Shown: positions 27,058 to 38,280, numbered from the stretch's first letter. The stretch is 64,000 nt of DNA from Cryobacterium arcticum (GCF_001679725.1 NZ_CP016282.1:372001-436000); one strand, 5' to 3'. Made by a program: numbers and translations. The notes: generated by a model not told the origin, from the letters alone.

Positions 27058-28079
27058 CCACCACGCTGATCGACAAGCCGGCCGCGCCGTCACGATTCTC
27101 ACGCTTCAAGCCCAACCTGGAAACGCTGCCGACCCTCGCGGCCGTGGCGATCTTCATCGGGATGCTCATCTATGGTGAGATCGCCTACGGGCGGATCATG
27201 CAGTTCAGCACCATCTCCAACCTGCTGATCAACAACGCCTACCTCATCATCCTGGCGGTCGGACTCACCTTCGTGATCCTCACCGGCGGCATCGACCTCT
27301 CGGTGGGTGCGGTCATCGCCATCAGCAGCCTCGTGGGGGTGATGCTGGCCAACGCCGGCTGGAACCCCATCGTCGTGATTGTGCTGATGATCCTGATCGG
27401 GTCCACCTTCGGTCTCGCCTCCGGTGTGCTGATCCAGTACTTCAATGTGCAACCTTTCATCGCGACCCTGGCGATGATGTTCCTGGCCCGGGGCCTGGCG
27501 GCCATCCTGAGCACCACCCCGCAGCGGCTGGAAGACGACTCGCCCATCCGCACCCTCTCCACGGAGTGGAAGGTCTACGACGGGCCCAAGATCAATGACC
27601 TCGTCACGACCCCCAACGTGCTCATCGCGGCGGCCGTCGTGATCGTGGCGTTCTTCCTGCTGCACCGCACCCGGTTCGGCCGCACCGTCTACGCGATCGG
27701 CGGCTCCGAGCAGTCCGCGCTGCTGATGGGCCTGCCCGTGGTGCGCACCAAACTGCTGATCTACGTCATCAGCGGCTCCCTCGCGGGACTGGCCGCCGTG
27801 GTCTACACGTCCAAGCTCGGTATCGCGCAGAACATCACCGGCGTCGGCTGGGAGCTCGACGCCATCGCCGCGGTGATCATCGGCGGCACACTGCTGACCG
27901 GCGGTGCGGGCTTCGTGCTCGGCTCGGTGATCGGCGCCCTCGTGCTCGGCCTGATGAACGTGCTCGTCACCCGCGACGGCGGCATCCCGCCGGAAGCCAC
28001 CACGATCATCACCGGTGGCATCCTGCTGGCCTTCGTGCTGCTGCAGAGAGTGGTCGTGTCGCGCAAGCGCAAGACCTGA
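27054..28079 (+). CDS. YjfF-type furanose ABC permease
   Basis: A permease of 341 residues, homologous to the preceding one: TGGIDLSVGAVIAISSLVGV in the first half, GGTLLTGGAGFVLGSVIGAL near the C-terminus, and about nine helices. It is the last gene of the transporter operon. A 240-bp region with degenerate tandem repeats follows before the GH43 gene. Confidence 0.9.
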   Translation: MTTTLIDKPAAPSRFSRFKPNLETLPTLAAVAIFIGMLIYGEIAYGRIMQFSTISNLLINNAYLIILAVGLTFVILTGGIDLSVGAVIAISSLVGVMLANAGWNPIVVIVLMILIGSTFGLASGVLIQYFNVQPFIATLAMMFLARGLAAILSTTPQRLEDDSPIRTLSTEWKVYDGPKINDLVTTPNVLIAAAVVIVAFFLLHRTRFGRTVYAIGGSEQSALLMGLPVVRTKLLIYVISGSLAGLAAVVYTSKLGIAQNITGVGWELDAIAAVIIGGTLLTGGAGFVLGSVIGALVLGLMNVLVTRDGGIPPEATTIITGGILLAFVLLQRVVVSRKRKT

Positions 28080-28086
28080 TCCGCGT

Positions 28087-28186
28087 CCGGCACTGTCCCA
28101 TCCCGGCACTGCCCTAATCCGGCACTGTCCCTTCCCGGCACAGCTACCCCATCCCGGCACTGCTACACCATCACGGCAGAGCCGCG
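28087..28186. repeat. Imperfect 16-19-bp tandem repeat
   Basis: About six units beginning CCGGCACTG: three of 16 bp, two of 19 bp and a diverged last one, lying directly after the transporter operon and before the GH43 gene. No hairpin with a T-run is obvious. It holds no gene. Confidence 0.7.
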
Positions 28187-28319
28187 TCCCCTCCTCCCCT
28201 CGCCAACCTCCCTCGCCACCCTCTTCAGGGCGCCCCGATCCTACGGGCGCCCTGCAGACTGTCGTCCCCCGGCGGCAGTCCCTTTTCGACAATGAAGCCG
28301 ATCAAGGAGCAGTTCCAAC

Positions 28320-31300
28320 ATGAAAGCCGTCCCCATCCGCACCTTCGCCGCCGCCGTGGCGATATCCCTCACCGTCCCGCTCCTCGGGGCGACGCCCGCC
28401 GTCGCCGCCGACGACCATCTCGTTCTGCAGTACTCCTTCGACGAAACCTCCGGCACCGTGGCGGCCGACAGCTCCGGCAACGCCCACAACGGATCCTTCG
28501 TCGGTTCTCCGACCCTGGGCGGCGGTGACACCGGTGTGACGCTCGACGGCGTCGACGACCACGTCAAGCTGCCCGACAACATCCTCGCCGGACTCGACTC
28601 GATCACCGTCAGCACCGAGGTGCTGATCCGGTCGAACCAGCCCTCCCCGTACTTCATCTACGGGCTCGGCACCGCCGCGACGAGCAACTCGGGCGCGGGT
28701 TACCTGTTCGCGACCGGCAACAAATACAAGACCGCCATCACACCCACGTACTGGAACGGCGAACAGGTGGCCGACTCCGGGGCCGACCTGGCCCGCGGCG
28801 TCTGGAAGACCCTCACCTACACCCTCGACGACGCGACCGATGTGGCCACGCTCTACCTGGACGGTGTGAAGGTCGCCGGCAAGACCGGCGTCACAACCAA
28901 GCCCTCCGCGATCGGCGCGGGCACCACCTCCGCGAACTTCATCGGCCGCTCCAACTACGCTGCCGACAAGTACCTCGCCGGCAGCGTGCGCGACTTCCGC
29001 ATCTACAACACGGCCCTCAGCGCCACCGACGTCGCGGCGTTGCAGCCCGCCGACGCCCAGCTGGTGACCCGCGACGCGGACCACCTCACCCTGGGCGACC
29101 TGTCGGCGGTGGAGTCGAATCTCACCCTTCCCACCTCAGGTCCGAACGGCTCGACCATCACCTGGGCGTCCGACACCCCGGCAACCATCTCCACCACCGG
29201 GGTCGTCACGCGTCCCGCGGCCGCCAGCGGCCCCGCCACGGTGACGCTGACCGCCACGGTGATGCGCGGCACCGCATCGGAGACCCGCACCTTCCCAGCC
29301 ACAGTGACGCCTCTCCGCGACGACCAGGGTGATGTGGATGCCGCCGCCGCCGCCCTGGCCATCGCCACACTCGACGACGTGCGCGGCAACCTCACCCTGC
29401 CCGCCGCCCCGGCGGGTATCGGCCTCTCCTGGACCTCGTCCGACCCCGGTGTCGTCGCGATCGACGGGGTCGTCACCCGCCCGTCCGCAACCAAGGACGT
29501 CACCCTCACCGCCCACCTGACCAAGGGTGGTGCGACCGCCACCCGCGCCTTCACCGCGTCCGTGCGCCAGGCCGCCGAGCTGGGCGACTACGAGGGCTAC
29601 GCCTTCGCCTACTTCACCGGCAACTCCCTCGAGGGCGAGAACATCTACCTCGCCGCCAGTGAAGGCAACAACGCGCTGGACTGGAACGAGCTCAACAACG
29701 GGCAGCCGGTGCTCCGCTCCACCGAAGGCACGAAGGGCCTGCGTGACCCGTTCATCATCCGCTCGCCCGAAGGCGACACGTTCTACCTGATCGCCACCGA
29801 CCTCTCCATCGGCAGCGGCACCTCGTGGGGCGACTCGGTGCGCACCGGCAGCCAGTACCTCGAGGTCTGGGAATCGCACGACCTGGTGAACTGGACTGAC
29901 CAGCGCCACGTCAAGGTCGCGCCCGACAACGCCGGCAACACCTGGGCCCCGGAGGCGTACTACGACGACACCATCGGTGCCTACGTGGTGTTCTGGGCCT
30001 CGTCGCTCTACGCTGACACCGACCCGGGCCACACCGGCAGCAGTTACCACCGGATGATGTACGTCACCACCCGGGACTTCGTGAGCTTCAGCACTCCTGA
30101 GGTGTGGCAAGACCAGGGAGTCTCCCGCATCGACTCGACCGTGCTCAAGGCCGACGACGTCTACTACCGCTTCACCAAGGACGAAGGGGCCGGCGGCACC
30201 GGCTGCACCGACATCATCCAGGAGTCCTCCACCGAGTTGCGCGCCACCCTTGAATCGTGGACCCAGGTCGACAGCTGCATCGGAAAGAAGGCCAACACCA
30301 GCGCGGTAGAGGGCCCGACCGCCTTCCAGGCCAACCCCGGCGACGTGAACGGTGACAAGACCTACCTCTTCGTGGACGAGTACGGCGGACGCGGCTACAT
30401 CCCGCTGCAGACCGACGACATCGCCCACCCCGACTGGAAGGTGGCCCCGAAGTACGACCTGCCGGCCAGTCCCCGGCACGGCACCGTCATCCCGGTGACC
30501 GCGGCCGAACTGGAAACCCTCACCGAGGAACTCGGGCAGGGCCCCGCCCCGGTGCCGGCCAACGAGGACGGCGAGATCCTGCGCTACACCTTCGAGAACG
30601 GGTCCGGCACGCGGCTCAGCGACGTCTCCGGCAACGGCCAGGACGGCACCATCGTCGGCGGCGCGACCTGGAGCGACAGTGCGCTGCAGCTCAACGGCAG
30701 CACCGGCTACGTCGACCTGCCCGACAACATCCTGTCGGGCGTGACCGACGTGTCGATCGAGGCGGATGTCTGGATCGACCCCGCCCAGGCCAACCCGTAC
30801 TTCATCTACGGACTGGGCAACACCGTCAACAAAGCGGGCAACGGATACCTGTTCTCCACCGGCAATGCCTACCGCACCAGTCTCGCGACAGGTAACTGGT
30901 CGACAGAGCAGACGGTGTCGCAGGGCAGTAACCTGGCCCGCGGCACCTGGGCGCACCTCACCTATGTGCTCCAGGGCACGACGGCCACGCTTTACCTCGA
31001 CGGAGTGGCCGTGAAGACGGGCACGGTGACCGCCGACCCGGGCGACATCGGCGGCGGCATCACCACCGCCAACTACCTTGGTCGGTCGAACTACGACACC
31101 GACAACACGTTCCGCGGCAAGTTCCGTGAGTTCGCCATCTACAACCGGGCGCTGTCCTCCGCCGAGGTCCTCGCGGCCTCCGGCAACAGCACGGCGCTGG
31201 CCGGCGTCACGCTCGCCGAGAGCGACGTCCTCAAGCTGGATCCGATCGTGAACCAGGCCGCCCACGAGGTCGTTTTCCCGGTGAAGCCCGGCACCGACCT

Positions 31301-33767
31301 GAGCGCCCTCACCCCGGTGTTCGCCACGTCCGCCGCCATTGTCGCGGCTCCGGCCTCCGGGACGACCGTGGACCTGCGCACTCCGGTGACGGTCACCCTG
31401 ACCGGGGCCGGCTCGAGCGTGACCTGGACGCTGCGGGCGGTCGAGATGGCCAGCCCCAGCATCCCCGGGCTGTACGCCGACCCGAACGTCGTGGCGTTCG
31501 GTGATACCTATTACATCTACGCGACCGCGGACGGCTATGCGGGGTGGGGCGGCAAGGACTTCTACGTCTGGTCGTCTCAGGACCTCGTGAGCTGGGAGCG
31601 CTCGGACAAGCCGATCCTGACCCTCGACGGTGCCAGCGGTACCGTGCCGTGGGCAACCGGGAACGCGTGGGCGCCGACCATCACGGAGAAGGACGGCAAG
31701 TTCTACTTCTACTTCAGCGGGCACAACGCCACGTACGACCGCAAGACCATCGGGGTGGCCGTCGCCGACAGCCCGGAGGGCCCGTTCACGGCCGATCCGA
31801 CCGCGATGATCCTCAACAACGAGGCCGTCACCTCCGGTCAGGCAATCGACCCGGCCGCGTTCGTGGACCCGGTCAGCCGCAAGCACTACCTGTTCTGGGG
31901 CAACGGCTCGCCCGTATACGCGGAGCTCGCCGATGACATGCGCTCGATCAAGCCCGCGACCCTGAAGAAGATCAGCGGCCTGACCGACTTCCGCGAGGGC
32001 GCCTTCCTCAACTACCGGGACGGGATGTACCACCTCACCTACTCCATCGACGACACCGGCTCGGAGAACTACCGCGTCGGTTACGCCACGGCGACGAGCG
32101 TGGACGGACCGTGGACCTACCGCGGGGTGATCCTGCAGAAGGACACCACCCAGGGGATCTTGGCCACCGGCCACAACTCGGTGCTCAACGTGCCGGGTAC
32201 CGACGACTGGTATATCGTCTATCACCGCTTCGCGATGCCCGGCGGCGACGGCCAGCACCGCGAGACCACGATCGACAGGCTCACCTTCAACCCGGTGACC
32301 GGACTGATCAACCCGGTCACCCCGACCCTGACGAGCGTGCCGGCGCAGCGAATCGAGGATGCGCAGCCGCTGGCGACCCGCATCGAGGGCATCGCGAAGG
32401 TGGGAGAGACCCTCACCGCCGTCGTCGACGTGCCCTGGACGGCGACAGGATACGTCTGGACCAGGGACGGTGACCCGGTCGACGGCGCCACCGAGGCGAG
32501 CTACCTGCTCACCTCTGCCGACCTGGGTTCCACCATCGCGGTGCGGGTGACCGCCGACAAGCCGCTCTGGTCCTCGGCGGACGCCGAGGCCGGCACCGGA
32601 CCGGTGCAGGCCGCGGATGCCGTGATCGACCCCGTCGTGACGGCGGCGGTCGAGGGCGCGGCAGCCAACGCTGCCGGCTGGTACTCCGGGGCGGTCACGG
32701 TTGCTCTCACACTCAACGACGGAGCCGCCGGCGACATCGAATACCGCCTGGACGGCGGCACGTGGACGAGTTACGCCACGCCGATCGCGCTCGCCGCAGA
32801 CGGTGACCACCTGGTGGAGCACCGGGTGAGCGTGGACGGCACCCCCGTCGACGTCTCCCTGGGCAGCCTGACCGTGCGGATCGACGCCACAGCACCGGTG
32901 TCGACGGTCACGCTGGACCCGGCAGACGGTGTCGGCACGCCGGCGAAGCCGGTGCACCTGGCCCTCGCGGCAACCGATGGTACCTCCGGAGTGGGGGAGC
33001 TGCAGTACCGCTTCGGCGACGCGGCCTGGGCGGCCCTGCCTGCCGACGGGCTGACCTTCGCCGAGGTGGGCGCCACGGTGGTGTCCTACCGCGCGGTGGA
33101 TCGTGCCGGCACCGTCGAGGCGCATCGCACCGTCGTCGTCGTCGTCACCGGTCCGGCCACCGATCCGGGAACGAACCCGGGCACTGACCCGGGAACGAAC
33201 CCTGGCACCAACCCCGGAACGGGACCGGGAACCGGTCCGGGCACGACGCCCGGCACGGACCCGGGCACCGGCGCCGGACCGGGCACATTGCCCGGCACCG
33301 GGCCGGGCACCCCGCCCGGTACGGGACCCGGAACGGGATCCGGCGCGGGCACGGCGAGCACGCTGACGCTCACGTCATCCGTGCTGGAAGCCGGCGGAAC
33401 GGTCACGGTCAGCGGCAGCGGGTTCACTCCCGGTGAGCGGGTGGAGTTCACCCTGTTCTCCACACCGCGCTACCTCGGCGGCGTGCAGAGCGACGCGGCC
33501 GGATCCTTCACCGCGACGCTCAGCATCCCGGCAGGGGTGGAACCGGGCAGCCACACCCTGCGAGCGGTGGGCGCAACCTCGGGCACGATCGCGACCTTCG
33601 CCGTGACCGTCAAGGCCGCCGGCAACGGCGCGCCCCTCGCGGCCACCGGTGCGGATGCGGGGTGGCCGGCGTCTCTCGCCCTGCTGCTCCTGGCGGCGGG
33701 AACGCTCCTGCTGCTGGTGCGGCGCGGAGTCGTGCGGCGGCGTCGCCCGGCGAGCACGCGCGGGTAG
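28320..33767 (+). CDS. Secreted wall-anchored protein with two LamG and two GH43 domains
   Basis: A modular protein of 1815 residues. The signal peptide (about 1-35) ends with PAVAA. LamG/concanavalin-like domain 1 spans about 38-245; Ig-like modules about 246-415; GH43 domain 1 about 421-725, with base Asp in LRDPFI (about 475) and Glu in EGPTAF. LamG 2 spans about 750-960, a linker follows, then GH43 domain 2 about 1045-1345 (Asp in YADPNV, WAPT, Glu in REGAFL). Two further Ig/OmpL47-like modules precede a PGT-rich linker (about 1615-1675), another beta module, LAATG (about 1772), a membrane helix and a basic tail. LAxTG is the sortase class E signal. GH43 enzymes are mostly arabinofuranosidases, arabinanases or xylosidases; beside araDA, arabinan is the likely substrate. 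An AAGGAG ribosome site precedes the ATG. Confidence 0.88.
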   Translation: MKAVPIRTFAAAVAISLTVPLLGATPAVAADDHLVLQYSFDETSGTVAADSSGNAHNGSFVGSPTLGGGDTGVTLDGVDDHVKLPDNILAGLDSITVSTEVLIRSNQPSPYFIYGLGTAATSNSGAGYLFATGNKYKTAITPTYWNGEQVADSGADLARGVWKTLTYTLDDATDVATLYLDGVKVAGKTGVTTKPSAIGAGTTSANFIGRSNYAADKYLAGSVRDFRIYNTALSATDVAALQPADAQLVTRDADHLTLGDLSAVESNLTLPTSGPNGSTITWASDTPATISTTGVVTRPAAASGPATVTLTATVMRGTASETRTFPATVTPLRDDQGDVDAAAAALAIATLDDVRGNLTLPAAPAGIGLSWTSSDPGVVAIDGVVTRPSATKDVTLTAHLTKGGATATRAFTASVRQAAELGDYEGYAFAYFTGNSLEGENIYLAASEGNNALDWNELNNGQPVLRSTEGTKGLRDPFIIRSPEGDTFYLIATDLSIGSGTSWGDSVRTGSQYLEVWESHDLVNWTDQRHVKVAPDNAGNTWAPEAYYDDTIGAYVVFWASSLYADTDPGHTGSSYHRMMYVTTRDFVSFSTPEVWQDQGVSRIDSTVLKADDVYYRFTKDEGAGGTGCTDIIQESSTELRATLESWTQVDSCIGKKANTSAVEGPTAFQANPGDVNGDKTYLFVDEYGGRGYIPLQTDDIAHPDWKVAPKYDLPASPRHGTVIPVTAAELETLTEELGQGPAPVPANEDGEILRYTFENGSGTRLSDVSGNGQDGTIVGGATWSDSALQLNGSTGYVDLPDNILSGVTDVSIEADVWIDPAQANPYFIYGLGNTVNKAGNGYLFSTGNAYRTSLATGNWSTEQTVSQGSNLARGTWAHLTYVLQGTTATLYLDGVAVKTGTVTADPGDIGGGITTANYLGRSNYDTDNTFRGKFREFAIYNRALSSAEVLAASGNSTALAGVTLAESDVLKLDPIVNQAAHEVVFPVKPGTDLSALTPVFATSAAIVAAPASGTTVDLRTPVTVTLTGAGSSVTWTLRAVEMASPSIPGLYADPNVVAFGDTYYIYATADGYAGWGGKDFYVWSSQDLVSWERSDKPILTLDGASGTVPWATGNAWAPTITEKDGKFYFYFSGHNATYDRKTIGVAVADSPEGPFTADPTAMILNNEAVTSGQAIDPAAFVDPVSRKHYLFWGNGSPVYAELADDMRSIKPATLKKISGLTDFREGAFLNYRDGMYHLTYSIDDTGSENYRVGYATATSVDGPWTYRGVILQKDTTQGILATGHNSVLNVPGTDDWYIVYHRFAMPGGDGQHRETTIDRLTFNPVTGLINPVTPTLTSVPAQRIEDAQPLATRIEGIAKVGETLTAVVDVPWTATGYVWTRDGDPVDGATEASYLLTSADLGSTIAVRVTADKPLWSSADAEAGTGPVQAADAVIDPVVTAAVEGAAANAAGWYSGAVTVALTLNDGAAGDIEYRLDGGTWTSYATPIALAADGDHLVEHRVSVDGTPVDVSLGSLTVRIDATAPVSTVTLDPADGVGTPAKPVHLALAATDGTSGVGELQYRFGDAAWAALPADGLTFAEVGATVVSYRAVDRAGTVEAHRTVVVVVTGPATDPGTNPGTDPGTNPGTNPGTGPGTGPGTTPGTDPGTGAGPGTLPGTGPGTPPGTGPGTGSGAGTASTLTLTSSVLEAGGTVTVSGSGFTPGERVEFTLFSTPRYLGGVQSDAAGSFTATLSIPAGVEPGSHTLRAVGATSGTIATFAVTVKAAGNGAPLAATGADAGWPASLALLLLAAGTLLLLVRRGVVRRRRPASTRG
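33164..33348 (+). repeat. PGT-rich linker coding repeat
   Basis: Degenerate 12-bp-type repeats encode D/N/G-PGT units (PGTNPGTDPGTNPGT and so on) inside the GH43 gene. It acts as a flexible wall-spanning spacer and is prone to length change in multiples of three. Confidence 0.8.
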
Positions 33768-33781
33768 CCGGGCGTTGTGAC

Positions 33782-33833
33782 GAGGCCCTGCGGGCCCTCG
33801 CGGTGGACACCACCGGAGGGCCCGCGGGGCCTC
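33782..33833 (+). terminator. Long hairpin terminator of the GH43 gene
   Basis: GAGGCCCTGCGGGCCCT and AGGGCCCGCGGGGCCTC pair over 16 of 17 positions, with an inner GGTGG/CCACC stem in the loop, 14 bp after the stop. A short T-containing run follows. Confidence 0.75.
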
Positions 33834-33957
33834 TGTCGTTGCCGGGGCGGCAGAGGCGTTCGAGTTGTACCCCAGGGCGGGGGACGGATCTGCCGGCGAC
33901 GCGCCCGGCGCGCGGGAGGCCGGATTCCACTGGGTGAAATCCCGACTTCCCCCAACC

Positions 33958-34092
33958 TGTGGATAACTTGGCCGTCTGCCGCGTAATCCTGCGGCGTTTC
34001 AGGGCAGCGCCCTGTTGACAACCGGTGGAATGTCGGTGGATAAGTACATAATTGTAATTCCCGCATGTAGTGGCCGTTCCCATTGTGGATCA
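33958..34092 (+). promoter_or_regulatory. DnaA-box-like cluster upstream of nrdHIEF
   Basis: TGTGGATAA at 33958-33966 is a perfect DnaA box (complement TTATCCACA). GGTGGATAA (34035-34043) and TGTGGATCA (34084-34092) each differ by one base and face the same way. TTGACA at 34015-34020 is a possible -35 in the same stretch. DnaA is known to act on the nrd promoter in E. coli; whether it does here is inference. The rest of 33834-34253 shows no gene. Confidence 0.5.
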
Positions 34093-34106
34093 CTAGATGT
34101 AGTATT
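34059..34106 (+). promoter_or_regulatory. Paired NrdR boxes
   Basis: CACTAGATGTAGTATT (34091-34106) contains the palindrome ACTA-GATG-TAGT typical of NrdR boxes. A weaker copy, TCCCGCATGTAGTGGC (34059-34074), shares ATGTAGT exactly 32 bp upstream. Two boxes three helical turns apart are the known NrdR arrangement in front of ribonucleotide reductase operons. Confidence 0.65.
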
Positions 34107-34253
34107 GAAGTCCAAGCAATCGCACAACGCCTGAAACTGAACTTCGCACCTCACGGGTGCATTTCCACCACATTTCCATCACGTCTTCACCACGGTTTTT
34201 GCTCAGCTTTGCCCACGGTCCTGAACGACGAGAACGATACGAGAGGCCTCTCC

Positions 34254-34487
34254 ATGGCAATCACCGTTTACACCAAGCCGTCCTGCGTGCAGTGCACCGC
34301 CACCTACCGCGCCCTGGACAACAAGGGCATCGAGTACAACATCCTCGACCTGTCGGCCGACGAGAACGCACTCGAAGCCGTCAAGGCGCTCGGTTACCTG
34401 CAGGCGCCCGTCGTCATCACCGACGAGGACCACTGGTCGGGCTTCCGCCCCGACAAGATCAACGAGCTCGCCGCCCGCCTGGCGTAG
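34254..34487 (+). CDS. nrdH: NrdH glutaredoxin-like redoxin
   Basis: A thioredoxin-fold protein of 77 residues that reduces the class Ib ribonucleotide reductase. The redox motif CVQC lies at about 11-14, followed by the conserved WSGFRPDKI near the C-terminus, both typical of NrdH. It is the first gene of nrdHIEF. An upstream in-frame extension from 34083 would cross the NrdR box region and is rejected; the ATG at 34254 gives the standard length. Confidence 0.93.
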   Translation: MAITVYTKPSCVQCTATYRALDNKGIEYNILDLSADENALEAVKALGYLQAPVVITDEDHWSGFRPDKINELAARLA

Positions 34488-34565
34488 CGATCACCGCGCC
34501 TGGGGGGCGCCGCCCGCCGAATGCCCGATGAGGGTACTCGCACAACTCGCACGAAAAGGGGACCC

Positions 34566-35027
34566 ATGCTGCTTCAGGCTGATTCCACTCGCGAGTCCAC
34601 CGCCGAAAGCGCCGGCTCCGCCGCGGTCGACATCATCTATTTCTCGAGCCTCTCCGGCAACACCAAACGGTTCGTCGAGAAGCTCGGGCGGCCGGCCGCC
34701 CGCATCCCGCTCTACCCCAAGGATGCGCCGCTCGTCGCCGAGCGGCCCTACGTGCTCGTCGTGCCCACCTATGGCGGCGGCATCGAGGGGTCTGCGGTAC
34801 CCAAGCAGGTCATCCGTTTTCTGAATGACGAGCGGAACCGCTCGCTCATCCGCGGCGTCATCGGCGCCGGGAACACAAATTTCGGTGAGGCCTACTGCCT
34901 CGCCGGGGACATCATCGCGCAGAAGTGCGGTGTGCCCCATCTGTATCGCTTTGAAGTATTCGGCACACCGGACGACGTAGCCACCGTTCACGAGGGATTG
35001 GAAGAATTTTGGAAGCAACAGCCGTGA
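34566..35027 (+). CDS. nrdI: NrdI flavodoxin-like protein
   Basis: A protein of 153 residues whose FMN helps assemble the Mn(III)2-tyrosyl radical cofactor of NrdF. The flavodoxin phosphate loop is [10 protein letters not shown] (about 27-36), then VPTYGGG and GAGNTNFG. The N-terminal 20 residues are Ser/Ala-rich and variable. The ATG at 34566 follows an AAAAGGGGA ribosome site. The end overlaps the nrdE start by 4 bp (GTGA). Confidence 0.93.
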   Translation: MLLQADSTRESTAESAGSAAVDIIYFSSLSGNTKRFVEKLGRPAARIPLYPKDAPLVAERPYVLVVPTYGGGIEGSAVPKQVIRFLNDERNRSLIRGVIGAGNTNFGEAYCLAGDIIAQKCGVPHLYRFEVFGTPDDVATVHEGLEEFWKQQP

Positions 35028-37168
35028 AGGTCACCCCGATCAGCCCGCCGTCAGGCCTGGACATGGACTATCACTCCCTGAACGCCATGCTCAACCTGTA
35101 CGGTCCGAGCGGGGAGATCCAGTTCGACAAGGACCGCGAGGCTGCCCGGGAGTTCTTCCTGCAGCACGTGAACCAGAACACGGTGTTCTTCCACTCGCTG
35201 CGCGAGCGCCTCGACTACCTGGTGGAGAAGGAGTACTACGAGCAGGCCGTGCTCGACATGTACAGCTTCGAGTTCATCACCCGTCTGAACGACCTGGCGT
35301 ACTCGAAGAAGTTCCGTTTCCAGACCTTCCTCGGCGCGTTCAAGTACTACACCTCCTACACGCTGAAGACTTTCGACGGCAAGCGTTACCTCGAGCGCTT
35401 CGAGGACCGCGTCGTGATGACCGCCCTCGGCCTGGCCCAGGGCGACGAAAACCTCGCGGTGGCCCTCGTCGAAGAGATCATCGCCGGCCGCTTCCAGCCG
35501 GCCACCCCCACCTTCCTCAACTCCGGTAAGGCCCAGCGCGGCGAGCTCGTCTCCTGCTTCCTGCTCCGCATCGAAGACAACATGGAGTCCATCTCCCGCG
35601 GCATCAACTCGTCGCTGCAGCTGTCCAAGCGCGGCGGCGGCGTGGCCCTGCTGCTCTCCAACATCCGTGAGTCCGGTGCGCCGATCAAGCAGATCGAGAA
35701 CCAGTCCAGCGGAATCATCCCCGTAATGAAGCTGCTCGAAGACTCCTTCAGCTACGCCAACCAGCTCGGTGCCCGTCAGGGTGCCGGCGCGGTGTACCTG
35801 CAGGCGCACCACCCCGACATCATGCGCTTCCTCGACACCAAGCGCGAGAACGCCGACGAGAAGATCCGCATCAAGACCCTCTCGCTCGGTGTGGTCATCC
35901 CCGACATCACCTTCGAGCTGGCCAAGAACAACGAGGACATGTACCTGTTCTCCCCGTACGACGTCGAGCGCGTCTACGGTGTGCCGTTCGCCGACATCTC
36001 GGTCACCGAGAAGTACCACGAGATGGTCGACGACCCGCGCATCAAGAAGTCCAAGATGAAGGCCCGCGACTTCTTCCAGACGCTCGCCGAGATCCAGTTC
36101 GAGTCCGGCTACCCGTACATCATGTTCGAAGACACCGTGAACGAGGCGAACCCCATCAAGGGCCGCGTCAACATGTCAAACCTGTGCTCGGAGATCCTCC
36201 AGGTCAACACCCCGACCACGTACAACGAGGACCTCTCCTACGACACCATCGGCAAGGACATCTCCTGCAACCTGGGCTCGATGAACATCGCCCTGGCCAT
36301 GGATGCGCCCGACTTCGGCCGGGTCGTCGACACCGCCATCCGCGGCCTCAGCGCCGTCTCCGACCAGAGCCACATCGCGTCGGTGCGTTCGATCGAGAGC
36401 GGTAACGACAAGTCGCACGCCATCGGCCTCGGCCAGATGAACCTGCACGGCTACCTCGCCCGTGAGCGGGTGTACTACGGCAGCGAAGAAGGCATCGACT
36501 TCACCAACATCTACTTCTACACGGTGCTGTTCCACGCCCTGCGCGCCTCGAACAAGATCGCCATCGAGCGGGGCATCACCTTCGAGGGCTTCGCCGATTC
36601 CACCTACGCCTCCGGCACCTTCTTCGACAAGTACACCGACCAGGTGTGGGAGCCGGCCACCGCCCGCGGCGCCGAGCTGTTCGCGAACTCCAACGTCGAG
36701 ATCCCCACGCAGGCCGACTGGGCCGAGCTCAAGGCATCCGTCATGGAACACGGCATCTACAACCAGAACCTGCAGGCCGTGCCGCCGACCGGGTCGATCT
36801 CCTACATCAACAACTCGACCGCGTCGATCCACCCGATCGCCTCGAAGATCGAGATCCGCAAGGAAGGCAAGCTCGGCCGCGTGTACTACCCGGCGCCGTT
36901 CATGACGAACGACAACACCGAGTTCTACCAGGATGCCTATGAAATCGGCTACGAGAAGGTCATCGACACCTACGCCGCGGCGACGCAGCACGTGGACCAG
37001 GGCCTCTCGCTGACCCTGTTCTTCAAGGACACCGCCACGACCCGCGACATCAACCGCGCGCAGATCTACGCGTGGAAAAAGGGCATCAAGACGATCTACT
37101 ACATCCGTCTGCGCCAGATGGCCCTCGAGGGCACCGAGGTTGAGGGCTGCGTCAGCTGCGCGCTGTGA
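35024..37168 (+). CDS. nrdE: Class Ib ribonucleoside-diphosphate reductase alpha subunit
   Basis: The catalytic subunit of ribonucleotide reductase (714 residues), converting ribonucleoside diphosphates to deoxy forms. Visible blocks are [18 protein letters not shown] (first active-site Cys), [12 protein letters not shown] (radical-site Cys), [10 protein letters not shown] and the C-terminal redox pair CVSCAL. There is no ATP-cone, as expected for NrdE. The GTG at 35024 overlaps the nrdI stop (GTGA); a TTG five codons earlier is an alternative. It is followed 97 bp later by nrdF across an inverted repeat. Confidence 0.95.
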   Translation: MKVTPISPPSGLDMDYHSLNAMLNLYGPSGEIQFDKDREAAREFFLQHVNQNTVFFHSLRERLDYLVEKEYYEQAVLDMYSFEFITRLNDLAYSKKFRFQTFLGAFKYYTSYTLKTFDGKRYLERFEDRVVMTALGLAQGDENLAVALVEEIIAGRFQPATPTFLNSGKAQRGELVSCFLLRIEDNMESISRGINSSLQLSKRGGGVALLLSNIRESGAPIKQIENQSSGIIPVMKLLEDSFSYANQLGARQGAGAVYLQAHHPDIMRFLDTKRENADEKIRIKTLSLGVVIPDITFELAKNNEDMYLFSPYDVERVYGVPFADISVTEKYHEMVDDPRIKKSKMKARDFFQTLAEIQFESGYPYIMFEDTVNEANPIKGRVNMSNLCSEILQVNTPTTYNEDLSYDTIGKDISCNLGSMNIALAMDAPDFGRVVDTAIRGLSAVSDQSHIASVRSIESGNDKSHAIGLGQMNLHGYLARERVYYGSEEGIDFTNIYFYTVLFHALRASNKIAIERGITFEGFADSTYASGTFFDKYTDQVWEPATARGAELFANSNVEIPTQADWAELKASVMEHGIYNQNLQAVPPTGSISYINNSTASIHPIASKIEIRKEGKLGRVYYPAPFMTNDNTEFYQDAYEIGYEKVIDTYAAATQHVDQGLSLTLFFKDTATTRDINRAQIYAWKKGIKTIYYIRLRQMALEGTEVEGCVSCAL

Positions 37169-37184
37169 TGTAACAGAGGCATAA

Positions 37185-38240
<1,056 letters not shown>

Positions 38241-38280
38241 CCCCCGGCTGCTCTCGTCTGAGCGTATCCATTTCCGAAGA

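Noticed and set aside
29136..33125. A 1329-codon open frame antisense to the GH43 gene
   Set aside because: It is a high-GC shadow frame full of Arg/Gly/Val with no motif, while the plus strand encodes recognisable domains throughout.
33958..34092. Chromosome origin because of DnaA boxes
   Set aside because: Only three boxes, with no AT-rich unwinding region and no dnaA, dnaN or rpmH neighbours; a promoter-regulatory role is more likely.
34083..34253. A longer NrdH N-terminus starting at 34083
   Set aside because: It would translate part of the NrdR box region and add 57 residues foreign to the family; the ATG at 34254 gives the normal 77 residues.
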